Positions 1 through 6,346 of a stretch of DNA of 14,417 nt are shown piece after piece (position 1 is the first letter of the stretch; each line of letters opens with the position of its first letter). Below the pieces are notes generated by a model, which saw only the letters and a program-made list of their open reading frames with translations, did no database searches and was not told the DNA's origin. A program made the position numbers and the translations under genes. The DNA is from Desulfococcus sp041737845 (lineage in GTDB: Bacteria; Desulfobacterota; Desulfobacteria; Desulfobacterales; Desulfococcaceae), in NCBI RefSeq assembly GCF_041737845.1, contig NZ_JBGSQX010000004.1:1-14417 (forward strand). The letters run 5' to 3'.

Positions 1-162
1 GGCGGCGGCGGTCTCCGCCGCCCCCATGTCGGGCACGGCCGCCAGGACGGTCCCGTCGGCCGGGTTGGTGACGGCAAAGGTCGAACCCGAGGCGGCATCC
101 TTCCACTCTCCGTTGATGTAACACTGCTGCCGGAGCAGCCGGGTGTCTGTGAGTCTGAACAT
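1..162 (-). CDS. gabD: Succinate-semialdehyde dehydrogenase, N-terminal part (partial)
   Basis: The first 54 residues of an aldehyde dehydrogenase are visible; the rest lies beyond the left edge. Reading from 162 downward, the protein starts MFRLTDTRLLRQQ, followed by YINGEW, VTNPADGTVLA and VPDMGAAET. This order of motifs is typical of the N terminus of GabD-type NAD(P)-dependent succinate-semialdehyde dehydrogenases, which oxidise succinate semialdehyde to succinate in the cytoplasm (4-aminobutyrate or related C4 catabolism). The catalytic Cys and Glu are not in the window, so the substrate assignment rests on N-terminal similarity alone; a related aldehyde dehydrogenase is possible. The start is supported by an AAGGAG Shine-Dalgarno sequence a few bases upstream. 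It lies on the same strand as, and downstream of, the molybdopterin oxidoreductase, but an intrinsic terminator stands between them, only about 28 nt before this start codon. Confidence 0.85.
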   Translation of the reverse strand, partial: MFRLTDTRLLRQQCYINGEWKDAASGSTFAVTNPADGTVLAAVPDMGAAETAAA

Positions 163-184
163 GGTTTCTTCTCCTTTCGGCAGA

Positions 185-224
185 CAAAAAAGCCGGGCTC
201 TTCCTTTTCTGGGAAAACCCGGCT
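185..224 (-). terminator. Intrinsic terminator after the Mo oxidoreductase
   Basis: Perfect 7-bp arms AGCCGGG (191-197) and CCCGGCT (218-224) enclose a 20-nt interval with an extra TTCC/GGAA pairing. On the minus strand the hairpin is followed directly by a run of T (complement of 186-190). It lies about 60 nt after the oxidoreductase stop codon and about 28 nt before the gabD start, so it could also act as an attenuator for gabD. A second T-less inverted repeat, GCGGCGG (245-251) and CCGCCGC (270-276), lies just after the stop codon. Confidence 0.85.
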
Positions 225-282
225 CAATGGTCTGATCATATGAAGCGGCGGGAGGACGCAGGCCCCGGTCCGCCGCCCGGCA

Positions 283-2358
283 TCACGCTTTGGTCACCCC
301 GACGAAGAACTCCTGATAGGCGACGGCGCCGCCGGCCGGGTCCCAGAGGTCTAAACCGCCCTGCATGAACTTGTTGTCGGCCAGGCCCTTGCCGAAGGCC
401 CGGGTCTCGACCGGAAGCTGATGGCCGAAGCCGTGGATCACGAAGACCGCCTCGGGGTGGATCACGTCGGTGGTCTTGACCTTGATCTGCTCCCAGTAGC
501 CGTTGCGGCTGACCTTGGCCTGGCCGCCGTCCGCAAGGCCCAGCTTCCTGGCGGCCTCGGTGTGGATCCAGAGTTCGTTCTCCGGCATCTGCTCGGCCAG
601 CATGGGGTTGTTGACCGTGTGGCCCTGGGTGTGGAGGGCGCAGCGGCCGAAGGTCAGGCGGAACTGTCCTTCGGGCGGCCGGGCCGGCGACTCGTAGGGC
701 TTGAGGGACGGCAGGCCCTGCTTCTCCAGGGTCTCGGAGACAATCTCGAACTTGCCGCTCGCGGTCTTGAATTTGGGCGGCAGGTAGTTGGGCTGGTCGC
801 ACAGCGCCACGAAACCCTTTTTCTTGAAGTCATCCAGGCCCACGCCCGTTCCCTCGAGCTGGAACCTCCGGATCTCGTCGATGGAATCATAGACCAGTTC
901 GGGTAGATGGAGACGTTTGGCCAGGCCCGAGATGATCTCCCAGTCGGCCCGGGTGTCATAGCGGGGCTCCACTACCCGGTCCCGGACGAAGAACTGGGGC
1001 TTGAGCCCGCCCTTGGCGGCCACGATGCTCTCCCGCTCCAGGTAGGGCGAAAGGGGCAGGACCACGTCGGAATACCAGGCCGTGTCCGACCACGAAAAGG
1101 TCACCGAGACCATGAGGTCGAGGTTGTCGAAGATCTGCTTCAGCCGGTCGGGGTCGGGGAATCCCATGAGGGGATCGTGGCGGTAGGCGATGTACGCCTT
1201 CACCGGGTAGGGGTCGCCGGTCTCCATGGCTTTGAACATCAGGTGGGGCAACCCCGGCCCCGCCTCCAGGTGGGGGTAGCGCCAGCCCGCGCCGTCGGCG
1301 CGCTTCTCCTCGGGCTTGGGGTAGAGATCCAGGAAGGACTTGAGCCCCTTGCGGCCCACGTCCCCGGGCTTGCTGGCGACGGGCAGGCCTCCCTTGGCGC
1401 CGATGGCGCCCAGAAGGGCGTTGATGATGTAAATGGTGCGGCTGACATAGAAGGAGGTGGTGTACCGGGCGGTCATCCACCCCGGGTGCCATATCACGGC
1501 AGGGGCCGCGGCGGCGAGTTCCCGGACGAACTGGCGGAGCGACACCGCCGGCACGCCGGTTTCCGTCTCGGCCCATTCAGGGGTGCAGGGCTTGACAAAG
1601 TCTTGCAGGATTTTGAAATCCTTGAAATATTTCTCGACGTAATCCTTGTCGTAGAGATCCTTGGCCAGAATTTCGTGGATGACGGCCAGGTTGAAGGCGT
1701 AGTCGGTTCCCGGCCGGACCATGAAGAAGCGGTCCGCCTTGGATGCCGAGATATTGCCCCGGATGTCGATGACCGTGAGCTTGCACCCGGCCTCCATGGC
1801 GTCCATGAGGTTGTTGACCTCCTGGACGTTGATGGACTCGAAGATGTTCCGGAGCTGCAGCACCACGTGCCGGGCGTTTTTCAGGTCGTAGACCAGGTCC
1901 TTGCGCCCCATTCCGGTGACGGAAATGCAGGCGTGCTGGACATTGCGGGCGCACGAGGTGTCGTGGTTGCAGTAGTTGGGCGTGCCCAGGCCCTTCAGGA
2001 AGGCCCGGTGGAAGTCGCGGAAGGGGCCGCCCCGGTCGGAGAAGGCGATCCCCCGGGCGCCGTATTTTTCTTTGATGTCGGACAGCCTGCCGGCCACGTA
2101 ATCCAGGGCCTCGTCCCAGGTGACGGTCCGCCACTTGCCCTCGCCCCGGGCACCCTCCCGGATCATCGGCGCCTGAGGGCGCTCCCGGTCTTTAACGAGG
2201 GCGATGCCCGCGGCCCCTCGGGGGCAGACAGCGCCTTTCATGGCCGGTACGTGCGGGTTGCCCTGGAGGAAGCGGACCTCGCCGTTCTCCACTTCCGCCT
2301 GGATGGGGCACCGCACCGTACACATCCCGCAAACACTGTAGACATTTTCTAAAGCCAT
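283..2358 (-). CDS. Molybdopterin (bis-MGD) oxidoreductase, thiosulfate/polysulfide reductase-like catalytic subunit
   Basis: A 691-residue member of the DMSO reductase superfamily, which binds Mo or W in a bis-molybdopterin guanine dinucleotide cofactor. The N-terminal [4Fe-4S] motif is intact: Cys10, Cys13, Cys17 and Cys45 (C-x2-C-x3-C-x27-C). NHDTSCARN at about 131-139 offers Cys136 as the probable Mo ligand, as in the PhsA/PsrA branch; there is no formate dehydrogenase-type Cys/Sec-His pair. The C-terminal dinucleotide-binding domain starts at about residue 575. There is no N-terminal Tat leader: the Fe-S motif starts at residue 10, so the protein is probably cytoplasmic, unlike classical PhsA/PsrA. 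No Fe-S electron-transfer or membrane-anchor subunit is adjacent. The start at 2358 is supported by AAGGAGAG about 5 nt upstream. The substrate cannot be read from sequence; thiosulfate/polysulfide reductase is only the nearest motif likeness. Confidence 0.85.
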   Translation of the reverse strand: MALENVYSVCGMCTVRCPIQAEVENGEVRFLQGNPHVPAMKGAVCPRGAAGIALVKDRERPQAPMIREGARGEGKWRTVTWDEALDYVAGRLSDIKEKYGARGIAFSDRGGPFRDFHRAFLKGLGTPNYCNHDTSCARNVQHACISVTGMGRKDLVYDLKNARHVVLQLRNIFESINVQEVNNLMDAMEAGCKLTVIDIRGNISASKADRFFMVRPGTDYAFNLAVIHEILAKDLYDKDYVEKYFKDFKILQDFVKPCTPEWAETETGVPAVSLRQFVRELAAAAPAVIWHPGWMTARYTTSFYVSRTIYIINALLGAIGAKGGLPVASKPGDVGRKGLKSFLDLYPKPEEKRADGAGWRYPHLEAGPGLPHLMFKAMETGDPYPVKAYIAYRHDPLMGFPDPDRLKQIFDNLDLMVSVTFSWSDTAWYSDVVLPLSPYLERESIVAAKGGLKPQFFVRDRVVEPRYDTRADWEIISGLAKRLHLPELVYDSIDEIRRFQLEGTGVGLDDFKKKGFVALCDQPNYLPPKFKTASGKFEIVSETLEKQGLPSLKPYESPARPPEGQFRLTFGRCALHTQGHTVNNPMLAEQMPENELWIHTEAARKLGLADGGQAKVSRNGYWEQIKVKTTDVIHPEAVFVIHGFGHQLPVETRAFGKGLADNKFMQGGLDLWDPAGGAVAYQEFFVGVTKA

Positions 2359-2468
2359 ATTTCTCTCCTTGCCTCACCGCCCGGATGCAGTCCTGTCAGC
2401 GGTGGGTCTACCAGATTTTCTCGGCACATTTTCATGCCTATCCCTTTATATTTTGTAGAAAACACTAT

Positions 2469-2498
2469 AATTTAGCACAGGAGAGGATTTACTGTCAA
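2469..2498 (-). promoter_or_regulatory. Sigma-70-like promoter for the Mo oxidoreductase
   Basis: On the minus strand a perfect -35 box TTGACA (2493-2498) is followed by an 18-nt spacer and TAAATT (2469-2474), which is preceded by TGC as in an extended -10. The stretch is clearly richer in A+T than its surroundings. It begins 46 nt after the stop of the upstream hypothetical gene and leaves a leader of about 105 nt before the oxidoreductase start. Predicted from sequence only. Confidence 0.55.
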
Positions 2499-2508
2499 CA
2501 TGGAGATT

Positions 2509-2529
2509 CGGCGCCTGGGGAAGGCGCCG
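2509..2529 (-). terminator. GC hairpin after the hypothetical gene (possible terminator)
   Basis: Perfect 7-bp inverted repeat CGGCGCC (2509-2515) / GGCGCCG (2523-2529) with a 7-nt loop, 15 nt after the stop codon of the hypothetical gene. No T-run follows on the minus strand, so it is at best a weak or factor-dependent terminator. Confidence 0.3.
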
Positions 2530-2543
2530 CCGGGACGAACCCC

Positions 2544-2828
2544 TTAGAAAATATCCCCGCAGACCCGGAAATACATGCTCTGGTAATCCGGATGGGACCG
2601 GATGAAGCGGGGGACTTCGGATTCGGGCAGGAACGACACCTGCCACTTGGGATACCGGGTCTTGCCCATTGTTTTATGGGCCAGGACAATGCAGTTGCCG
2701 GGAATCGCGCAGGCGGCATCCAGGCCGCGTTCACCGTCATCCCGGGACCCGCCCAGAACATACCGCCGGATGTTTACGCGGCAGCGCTCCGGGAGTTCAT
2801 CCACATGAATTGTTTGAAGCATCTCCAT
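2544..2828 (-). CDS. Small hypothetical protein (94 aa)
   Basis: I do not recognise this protein. It begins MEMLQTIHVDELPER and ends YFRVCGDIF, with a mixed, globular-looking composition: charged N-terminal half, a central hydrophobic stretch NCIVLAH, then the aromatic-containing KWQVSFLPESEVPRF. There is no signal peptide or membrane segment. The start at 2828 is chosen because GAGG lies 5 nt upstream; an alternative ATG at 2849, 7 codons earlier, is also possible with a weaker GGAG. The reading frame extends further upstream, but that part is Arg/Gly/Pro-rich and looks like random GC-rich sequence. The composition looks more like real protein than the other frames here. It lies on the same strand as the Mo oxidoreductase, separated by a hairpin and a promoter-like sequence, so co-transcription is uncertain. 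No function is assigned. Confidence 0.5.
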   Translation of the reverse strand: MEMLQTIHVDELPERCRVNIRRYVLGGSRDDGERGLDAACAIPGNCIVLAHKTMGKTRYPKWQVSFLPESEVPRFIRSHPDYQSMYFRVCGDIF

Positions 2829-3505
2829 ACGGTCCTCTATCTGCGCCATCGGTTTTGCCGCTCCGCCCTTCCCTCTTTGCCGTGCCGAGCATCCCCGCCG
2901 CCCCCGGGCGGTCGGCATCTTTCCCCGGCATTCCATCCCGCCGACGCTTCCGGGAGGGGGACGATGACATGCCGTCCCGTCCCACCGCAAAGCGCCCGGG
3001 AAAACGGCGCCCGATGACCCCGGAGGAACTGGTTATGCGGCAGCGTCGTGAACGCGCGTAAGCGTGAGATGGATGTCAGGATCGTTTCATTCGAGGGGCT
3101 GAATAATGGGGTCAGGGTATCGGCATCCCGCCAACAAATCAAGATCCTTTTTTCGGCCTCCCCGGTCACGGCATCGCCATGGCATTTGAAATCAAGGTGT
3201 TATTCGGAACATCCCCCGAAATGAATCCTCATCCTGCTTTCAGGCTGCAGCAGCCGTTTCCCCCGACGCAACAGAAAGCATCGGAGGGAGTCTGGAAGAT
3301 TTCACGGCGGCCCCTTGCGTCCCAGCCGGATCTGTTTAATGTTATCTCATATCCTTCGGTCATGTCCATCCGCCGTGACGACTTTTCCAGTCGGCAGTTC
3401 CAACAGTTTTAACAATACCCGATCCTCACTGCGCGGCCGAAACCGAGCAAGGTCCGATTCCCGGGCACTTTTTCCTTTTACAACGAAACTTCAAGGAGAT
3501 GTCCA
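2829..3505. other. Intergenic region without a convincing gene
   Basis: About 680 bp upstream of the secreted-protein gene. The open frames here are short or have Pro/Arg/Gly-rich low-quality translations. One 30-codon frame on the plus strand (2969-3061) has a GGAGGGGG sequence upstream and ends PEELVMRQRRERA; I regard it as unproven. A GGGGTCAGG-containing stretch near 3108 resembles phrases found next to REP-type elements, but I see no repeat partner. No promoter for the downstream plus-strand gene stands out. Confidence 0.5.
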
Positions 3506-4555
3506 ATGAGAAAACAAGCAAGATCGAGCTGGTTCCCGATGCGTTTCCAGGTCGCCGTCCTGGCGATATTGCTGTTGATTCCCGCATCCGCCATGAGCGC
3601 GCAGGTCCTGATCCCCCACATCACCGGAAGCGGCGGCTTCTGGCGAGACTATCTGCAGGTCGACAACCCCACGGAGACGGAAGCCTTTTTCAAGGTGAGC
3701 ATCATGGACAACGGCCCCGTCATATTTGAAGAGACCTACTCCGTGGAACCGCTTGGCGAAAAGGTCATCGACCTGAAGACCCTGGTCCCCACGATCAACT
3801 CCGGCGCCGGGGTGGTCGAATTCGACGACAGCTTCCAGTTGAACGTCCGCCTCTCCTACGAGAACAAAGCGGGCGGGGGCGTTGCGGAATTCCGGCTGAC
3901 GGATGAAGTCGCCGGCACCCTGGGCTTTTATTTCAGCAATTTCACGCCGGCGGTCGATTGGAAGGCCATTTCCATCACCAACTGGTTGGGGGATGAAGGG
4001 ATCACCCTGTTTGCTTTGGGCGACAGCAGCGTCCTGGGGATTCAGAAAATCACCGTCAAGGAAGGCCAGAAAGCGGTCGGCCTGCATACGGCTTGGTTCC
4101 CCGCAGTCCCGGCAAGCAGCATCAAAAAGATCATTGCCGTGTCGGCCGGTACGGCCGAGTTGAGCGGCGTCACCATCGCCGGCAACAACGCCAATTCCTT
4201 TTTGCTCTTCACCCCGGCGGCCGCCGTGGCCACCTTCACCGTCCATGCCGGCACCTGGCGCGGTACCCTCAATTCCGCACCTCCCCGCATCCTGGTCTTC
4301 AAGTTCGGCCAGACCGATGAAAACATCTCCGGGACCTTTGAGGTCAGCGACCCCGCCTGCGGCTATGTCGACGGCATTTCAGCGACGGGCAGCGTGGCCG
4401 GCACCATCGAAGGGTCGTACACCTGTCAGGGAAGCCTCAAGAAACTGGAGTTCAAAAACACCGCTGTCAACAACAACATCATGACCGGGGAGTATATCGA
4501 ATACGCCAACGGCGCGCAGACCGGTTCGGGCACATTCGAGGTCACCCGGGATTAG
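3506..4555 (+). CDS. Secreted beta-rich protein of unknown function
   Basis: A 349-residue exported protein. It has a basic n-region (MRKQARSSW), a hydrophobic core VAVLAILLLIPASA and a probable signal peptidase I site after Ala32 (SAMSA/QV). The mature part reads as two regions. Residues 33 to about 245 look like two tandem beta modules: the first has GGFWRDYLQVDNPTETEA, the second starts near DWKAISITNWLGDEG. This resembles extracellular 'GG-FWRT-L-NP' repeats seen in large-genome environmental bacteria. Residues 247-349 start GTWRGTL and contain SGTFEV twice plus two Cys (PACGY and YTCQG) that could form a disulfide, suggesting a small lipocalin-like or barrel-like domain. The start at 3506 is supported by AAGGAG 7 nt upstream. 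It stands alone on the plus strand between minus-strand genes. Function, ligand and final location (periplasm, outer surface or medium) are unknown. Confidence 0.85.
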   Translation: MRKQARSSWFPMRFQVAVLAILLLIPASAMSAQVLIPHITGSGGFWRDYLQVDNPTETEAFFKVSIMDNGPVIFEETYSVEPLGEKVIDLKTLVPTINSGAGVVEFDDSFQLNVRLSYENKAGGGVAEFRLTDEVAGTLGFYFSNFTPAVDWKAISITNWLGDEGITLFALGDSSVLGIQKITVKEGQKAVGLHTAWFPAVPASSIKKIIAVSAGTAELSGVTIAGNNANSFLLFTPAAAVATFTVHAGTWRGTLNSAPPRILVFKFGQTDENISGTFEVSDPACGYVDGISATGSVAGTIEGSYTCQGSLKKLEFKNTAVNNNIMTGEYIEYANGAQTGSGTFEVTRD

Positions 4556-4599
4556 CCGCCCGTTGCAGGGGCTTGATCGTTTCACCTCCTGATGCACAC

Positions 4600-4631
4600 A
4601 GGAGGAGAAGGGCAGCAACCCCTCTCCTCTT
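4600..4631 (+). terminator. Hairpin between convergent genes
   Basis: The arms 4600-4612 and 4619-4631 pair over 13 positions with one A-C mismatch and one G-U, around a 6-nt loop (CAGCAA). It lies 45 nt after the stop of the secreted-protein gene and 85 nt from the end of the converging methyltransferase gene. The downstream T-run is poor (CTCTTGTG), so termination strength is uncertain. An alternative CCTCCT (4585-4590) / AGGAGG (4600-4605) hairpin competes with it. Confidence 0.45.
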
Positions 4632-4715
4632 GTGACACTCCGTGTGGCGCCGGCAGCCTCCATCGGCCTCCGGGATCACCCCGGCATCGGATGCACGCCG
4701 AAGGCCGAATGCTTT

Positions 4716-6125
4716 CTACAAGGTATCGATATACCTCCGGAGGGCCTTGTCCGTCTCCCCGGGAAGCGCCGGCTCCTCGTAAGCCGCCAGGATCTCCTTC
4801 CATTTCCGGTTGGCCCGCTGCTCCAGGGTCAATCCGCCTTTCTTGCGCCAGTTGGCGAAATTCTCCCGCTCCTCCATGATGGGGGCATAGAATTCCTTCC
4901 GGAAATTCTGGAAGGTGTGCATCCGGGTCAGGTACTCGCCGCCCGGCCCGACCTGACGGATGACCTCCAAGGCCAGCTTTTCCGCTGAGATCTCCTCGCC
5001 CCGCTTGATGCGCTTGCACATGCCGCAGATTTCATCGTCGATGACGAACTTCTCATAGGAGGCCATCATGTAGCTCTCGAGGATGCCCGCCGAATGGAGA
5101 ACGAAATTAACCCCCGAGAGGGTGGCCATGAGCTGGCTCATCATGGATTCCATGGCCGCCTGGGAGTCGGGGATCTTGGCGTCCGTCAGGGCCCCGCCGC
5201 CCCGGGAGGGGATGCCGTAGAACCGGGCCATCTGTGCCGTCGCGGCCGTATTCACGGCCATCTCCGGAGCGCCGATGCTGAGGGTCCCAAAGCGCATGGC
5301 GGCGGCCGACGACGAACCGGCGAAGACCACCGGCGCGCCCTCCCGGACCAGCTGGGTCAGGGTGATGCCGGCCAGGACCTCGGCGTTCTGGACGACCAGG
5401 GTGCCCTCGAGGGTGACCGGCGACGTGGCGCCGGCGATGGAGAGGGAGGAGATGAGCTGGGGCATGCCCGCCTCGGCATAGGCCATGATCGCCCCCAGCA
5501 TCCGGTCGTCATACCCCAGGGGGGTCCGGGAGCAGAGGATGCTGATGAAGGGCGGGCGTTCCGCGAGGGCCGCCTTCCCGCCGAAGACGAGGGCGGCCAT
5601 CTCGATGGTCTCCCGGGCCGCCTGCTCCCCGATGGCGCCGCCCATGAAGGGCTTGTCCGAATACCGCATGGAGGCATACATCATCTCGGCGTTGCGCCGC
5701 GCGTGGGGGATGTCGTTTGGCTCGGCCATCATCCCGCCGGTGATGTCCATGGCGAGGCTGGCATAACTCATCTTGACGAAATTGATATAGTCCTCGAGGA
5801 CCGATTCCCGCCGGCCCCGATCGAGGTCGGTGACAAACGGGGGGCCGTAGCAGGGAATGAAGGCGACGGTGTCACCGCCGATGACCACGTTCTTCCCGGG
5901 GTCCCGGGCATGGAGGGTGAACTCGGCCGGGGCCTTGGTCGCGCAGGCCTCCACCAGGCTGGGGGGAAAATAGACCCGCTCGCCCTCGACCCTGCAGCCG
6001 GCCCTGGCCAGGACCTTCAGCGCGGGCGCGTAGGTGAAATCGACCCCCACGGTTTCCAGCACCTGAAGCGTCGCGGCGTGGATCTCCTCAACCGATTTCT
6101 GATCAAAATACTCGAAATAATGCAT
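4716..6125 (-). CDS. Trimethylamine/betaine methyltransferase family protein (MttB-like, non-pyrrolysine)
   Basis: A 469-residue member of the MttB superfamily (COG5598 type), whose known members move a methyl group from trimethylamine or quaternary amines such as glycine betaine to the Co(I) of a corrinoid protein. Family-typical stretches include MDITGGMMAEPNDIP (126-140), SIAGATSPVTLEGTLV (229-244), FAGSSSAAAMRFG (268-280) and SRGGGALTDAKIPDSQAAMES (308-327). The frame is uninterrupted, with no in-frame amber codon, so it is not a pyrrolysine-containing trimethylamine enzyme and belongs with the MtgB/MtpB/MtcB-like group; the substrate is unknown. The start at 6125 (MHYFEYFDQK) has AAGGAT upstream; the longer frame to 6305 would cross the sigma-54 promoter and has no family-like residues. 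No corrinoid protein, corrinoid-to-folate methyltransferase or RamA-type reactivase is adjacent. It is the last minus-strand gene before the convergent hairpin and is probably activated by the product of the next gene upstream. Confidence 0.85.
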   Translation of the reverse strand: MHYFEYFDQKSVEEIHAATLQVLETVGVDFTYAPALKVLARAGCRVEGERVYFPPSLVEACATKAPAEFTLHARDPGKNVVIGGDTVAFIPCYGPPFVTDLDRGRRESVLEDYINFVKMSYASLAMDITGGMMAEPNDIPHARRNAEMMYASMRYSDKPFMGGAIGEQAARETIEMAALVFGGKAALAERPPFISILCSRTPLGYDDRMLGAIMAYAEAGMPQLISSLSIAGATSPVTLEGTLVVQNAEVLAGITLTQLVREGAPVVFAGSSSAAAMRFGTLSIGAPEMAVNTAATAQMARFYGIPSRGGGALTDAKIPDSQAAMESMMSQLMATLSGVNFVLHSAGILESYMMASYEKFVIDDEICGMCKRIKRGEEISAEKLALEVIRQVGPGGEYLTRMHTFQNFRKEFYAPIMEERENFANWRKKGGLTLEQRANRKWKEILAAYEEPALPGETDKALRRYIDTL

Positions 6126-6177
6126 ACGCCATCCTTTGGGTTCCAGTGTGAAAGATGTATGGAATCCCATATGACAA

Positions 6178-6193
6178 AGCAATGGGCATGCCA
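6178..6193 (-). promoter_or_regulatory. Sigma-54 (-24/-12) promoter of the mttB-like gene
   Basis: On the minus strand the site reads TGGCATGCCCATTGCT, an exact fit to the degenerate consensus TGGCAYR-N4-TTGCW, with the invariant GG (6191-6192) and GC (6179-6180) 12 bp apart. Transcription is predicted to start near 6167, giving a leader of about 42 nt before the methyltransferase ATG. The gene immediately upstream encodes a sigma-54 activator with an intact GAFTGA loop, which strongly supports the call. Confidence 0.8.
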
Positions 6194-6196
6194 CGG

Positions 6197-6228
6197 ATGC
6201 CGCATCGGGAGAACGGGCGATGCGGCAT
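6197..6228. promoter_or_regulatory. Perfect 11-bp inverted repeat next to the -24 box
   Basis: ATGCCGCATCG (6197-6207) and CGATGCGGCAT (6218-6228) are perfect inverted arms separated by 10 bp; the half-site centres are 21 bp apart, about two helical turns. It is centred near -45 from the predicted start and begins 3 bp beyond the -24 box. It may be an operator for the adjacent activator or for a repressor. No T-run follows on the minus strand, so a simple terminator for the upstream gene is less likely. A weaker related dyad, GATGCC (6279-6284) / GGCATC (6301-6306), lies further upstream. Confidence 0.6.
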
Positions 6229-6251
6229 ATTGTTTTCTTCAGAAATACAGC

Positions 6252-6265
6252 AGGGTTGAAACCCT
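6252..6265. promoter_or_regulatory. 14-bp palindrome, candidate activator site
   Basis: AGGGTT (6252-6257) and AACCCT (6260-6265) form a perfect palindrome with a 2-bp centre, about 91 bp upstream of the predicted sigma-54 start. Enhancer-binding proteins usually bind 80-150 bp upstream, so the position is right for an upstream activating sequence. Only one copy is seen. Confidence 0.4.
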
Positions 6266-6346
6266 CTTCGACGGCACGGATGCCCTCCCCAGGACTGCGC
6301 GGCATCGGAAATAAGCCATTATTTTGTCAAAACATTTTGTCTGTTT

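Noticed and set aside
907..2352. 481-codon open frame on the plus strand, antisense to the molybdopterin oxidoreductase
   Set aside because: GC-rich shadow frame: low-complexity Val/Gly/Asp/His-rich translation with no motif, opposite a gene with intact Fe-S and cofactor motifs.
2466..2471. TATAAT on the plus strand
   Set aside because: No matching -35 box and no plus-strand gene for about 1 kb; the same AT-rich patch is better explained by the minus-strand promoter.
2969..3061. 30-codon basic ORF on the plus strand with GGAGGGGG upstream
   Set aside because: Too short, with a low-complexity Arg/Pro start and no context; kept only as a remark in the intergenic entry.
3100..3130. GGGGTCAGG phrase resembling REP or transposase-associated sequence
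   Set aside because: Single short match, no inverted or repeated partner and no transposase gene nearby.
4572..4590. Strong Shine-Dalgarno-like AGGAGGTGA on the minus strand
   Set aside because: No suitably spaced start codon opens a protein-like frame; it lies in the convergent terminator region.
6126..6305. N-terminal extension of the MttB-like protein (start at 6305)
   Set aside because: It would cross the sigma-54 promoter and the dyad, and adds no family-like residues; the ATG at 6125 has a Shine-Dalgarno sequence.
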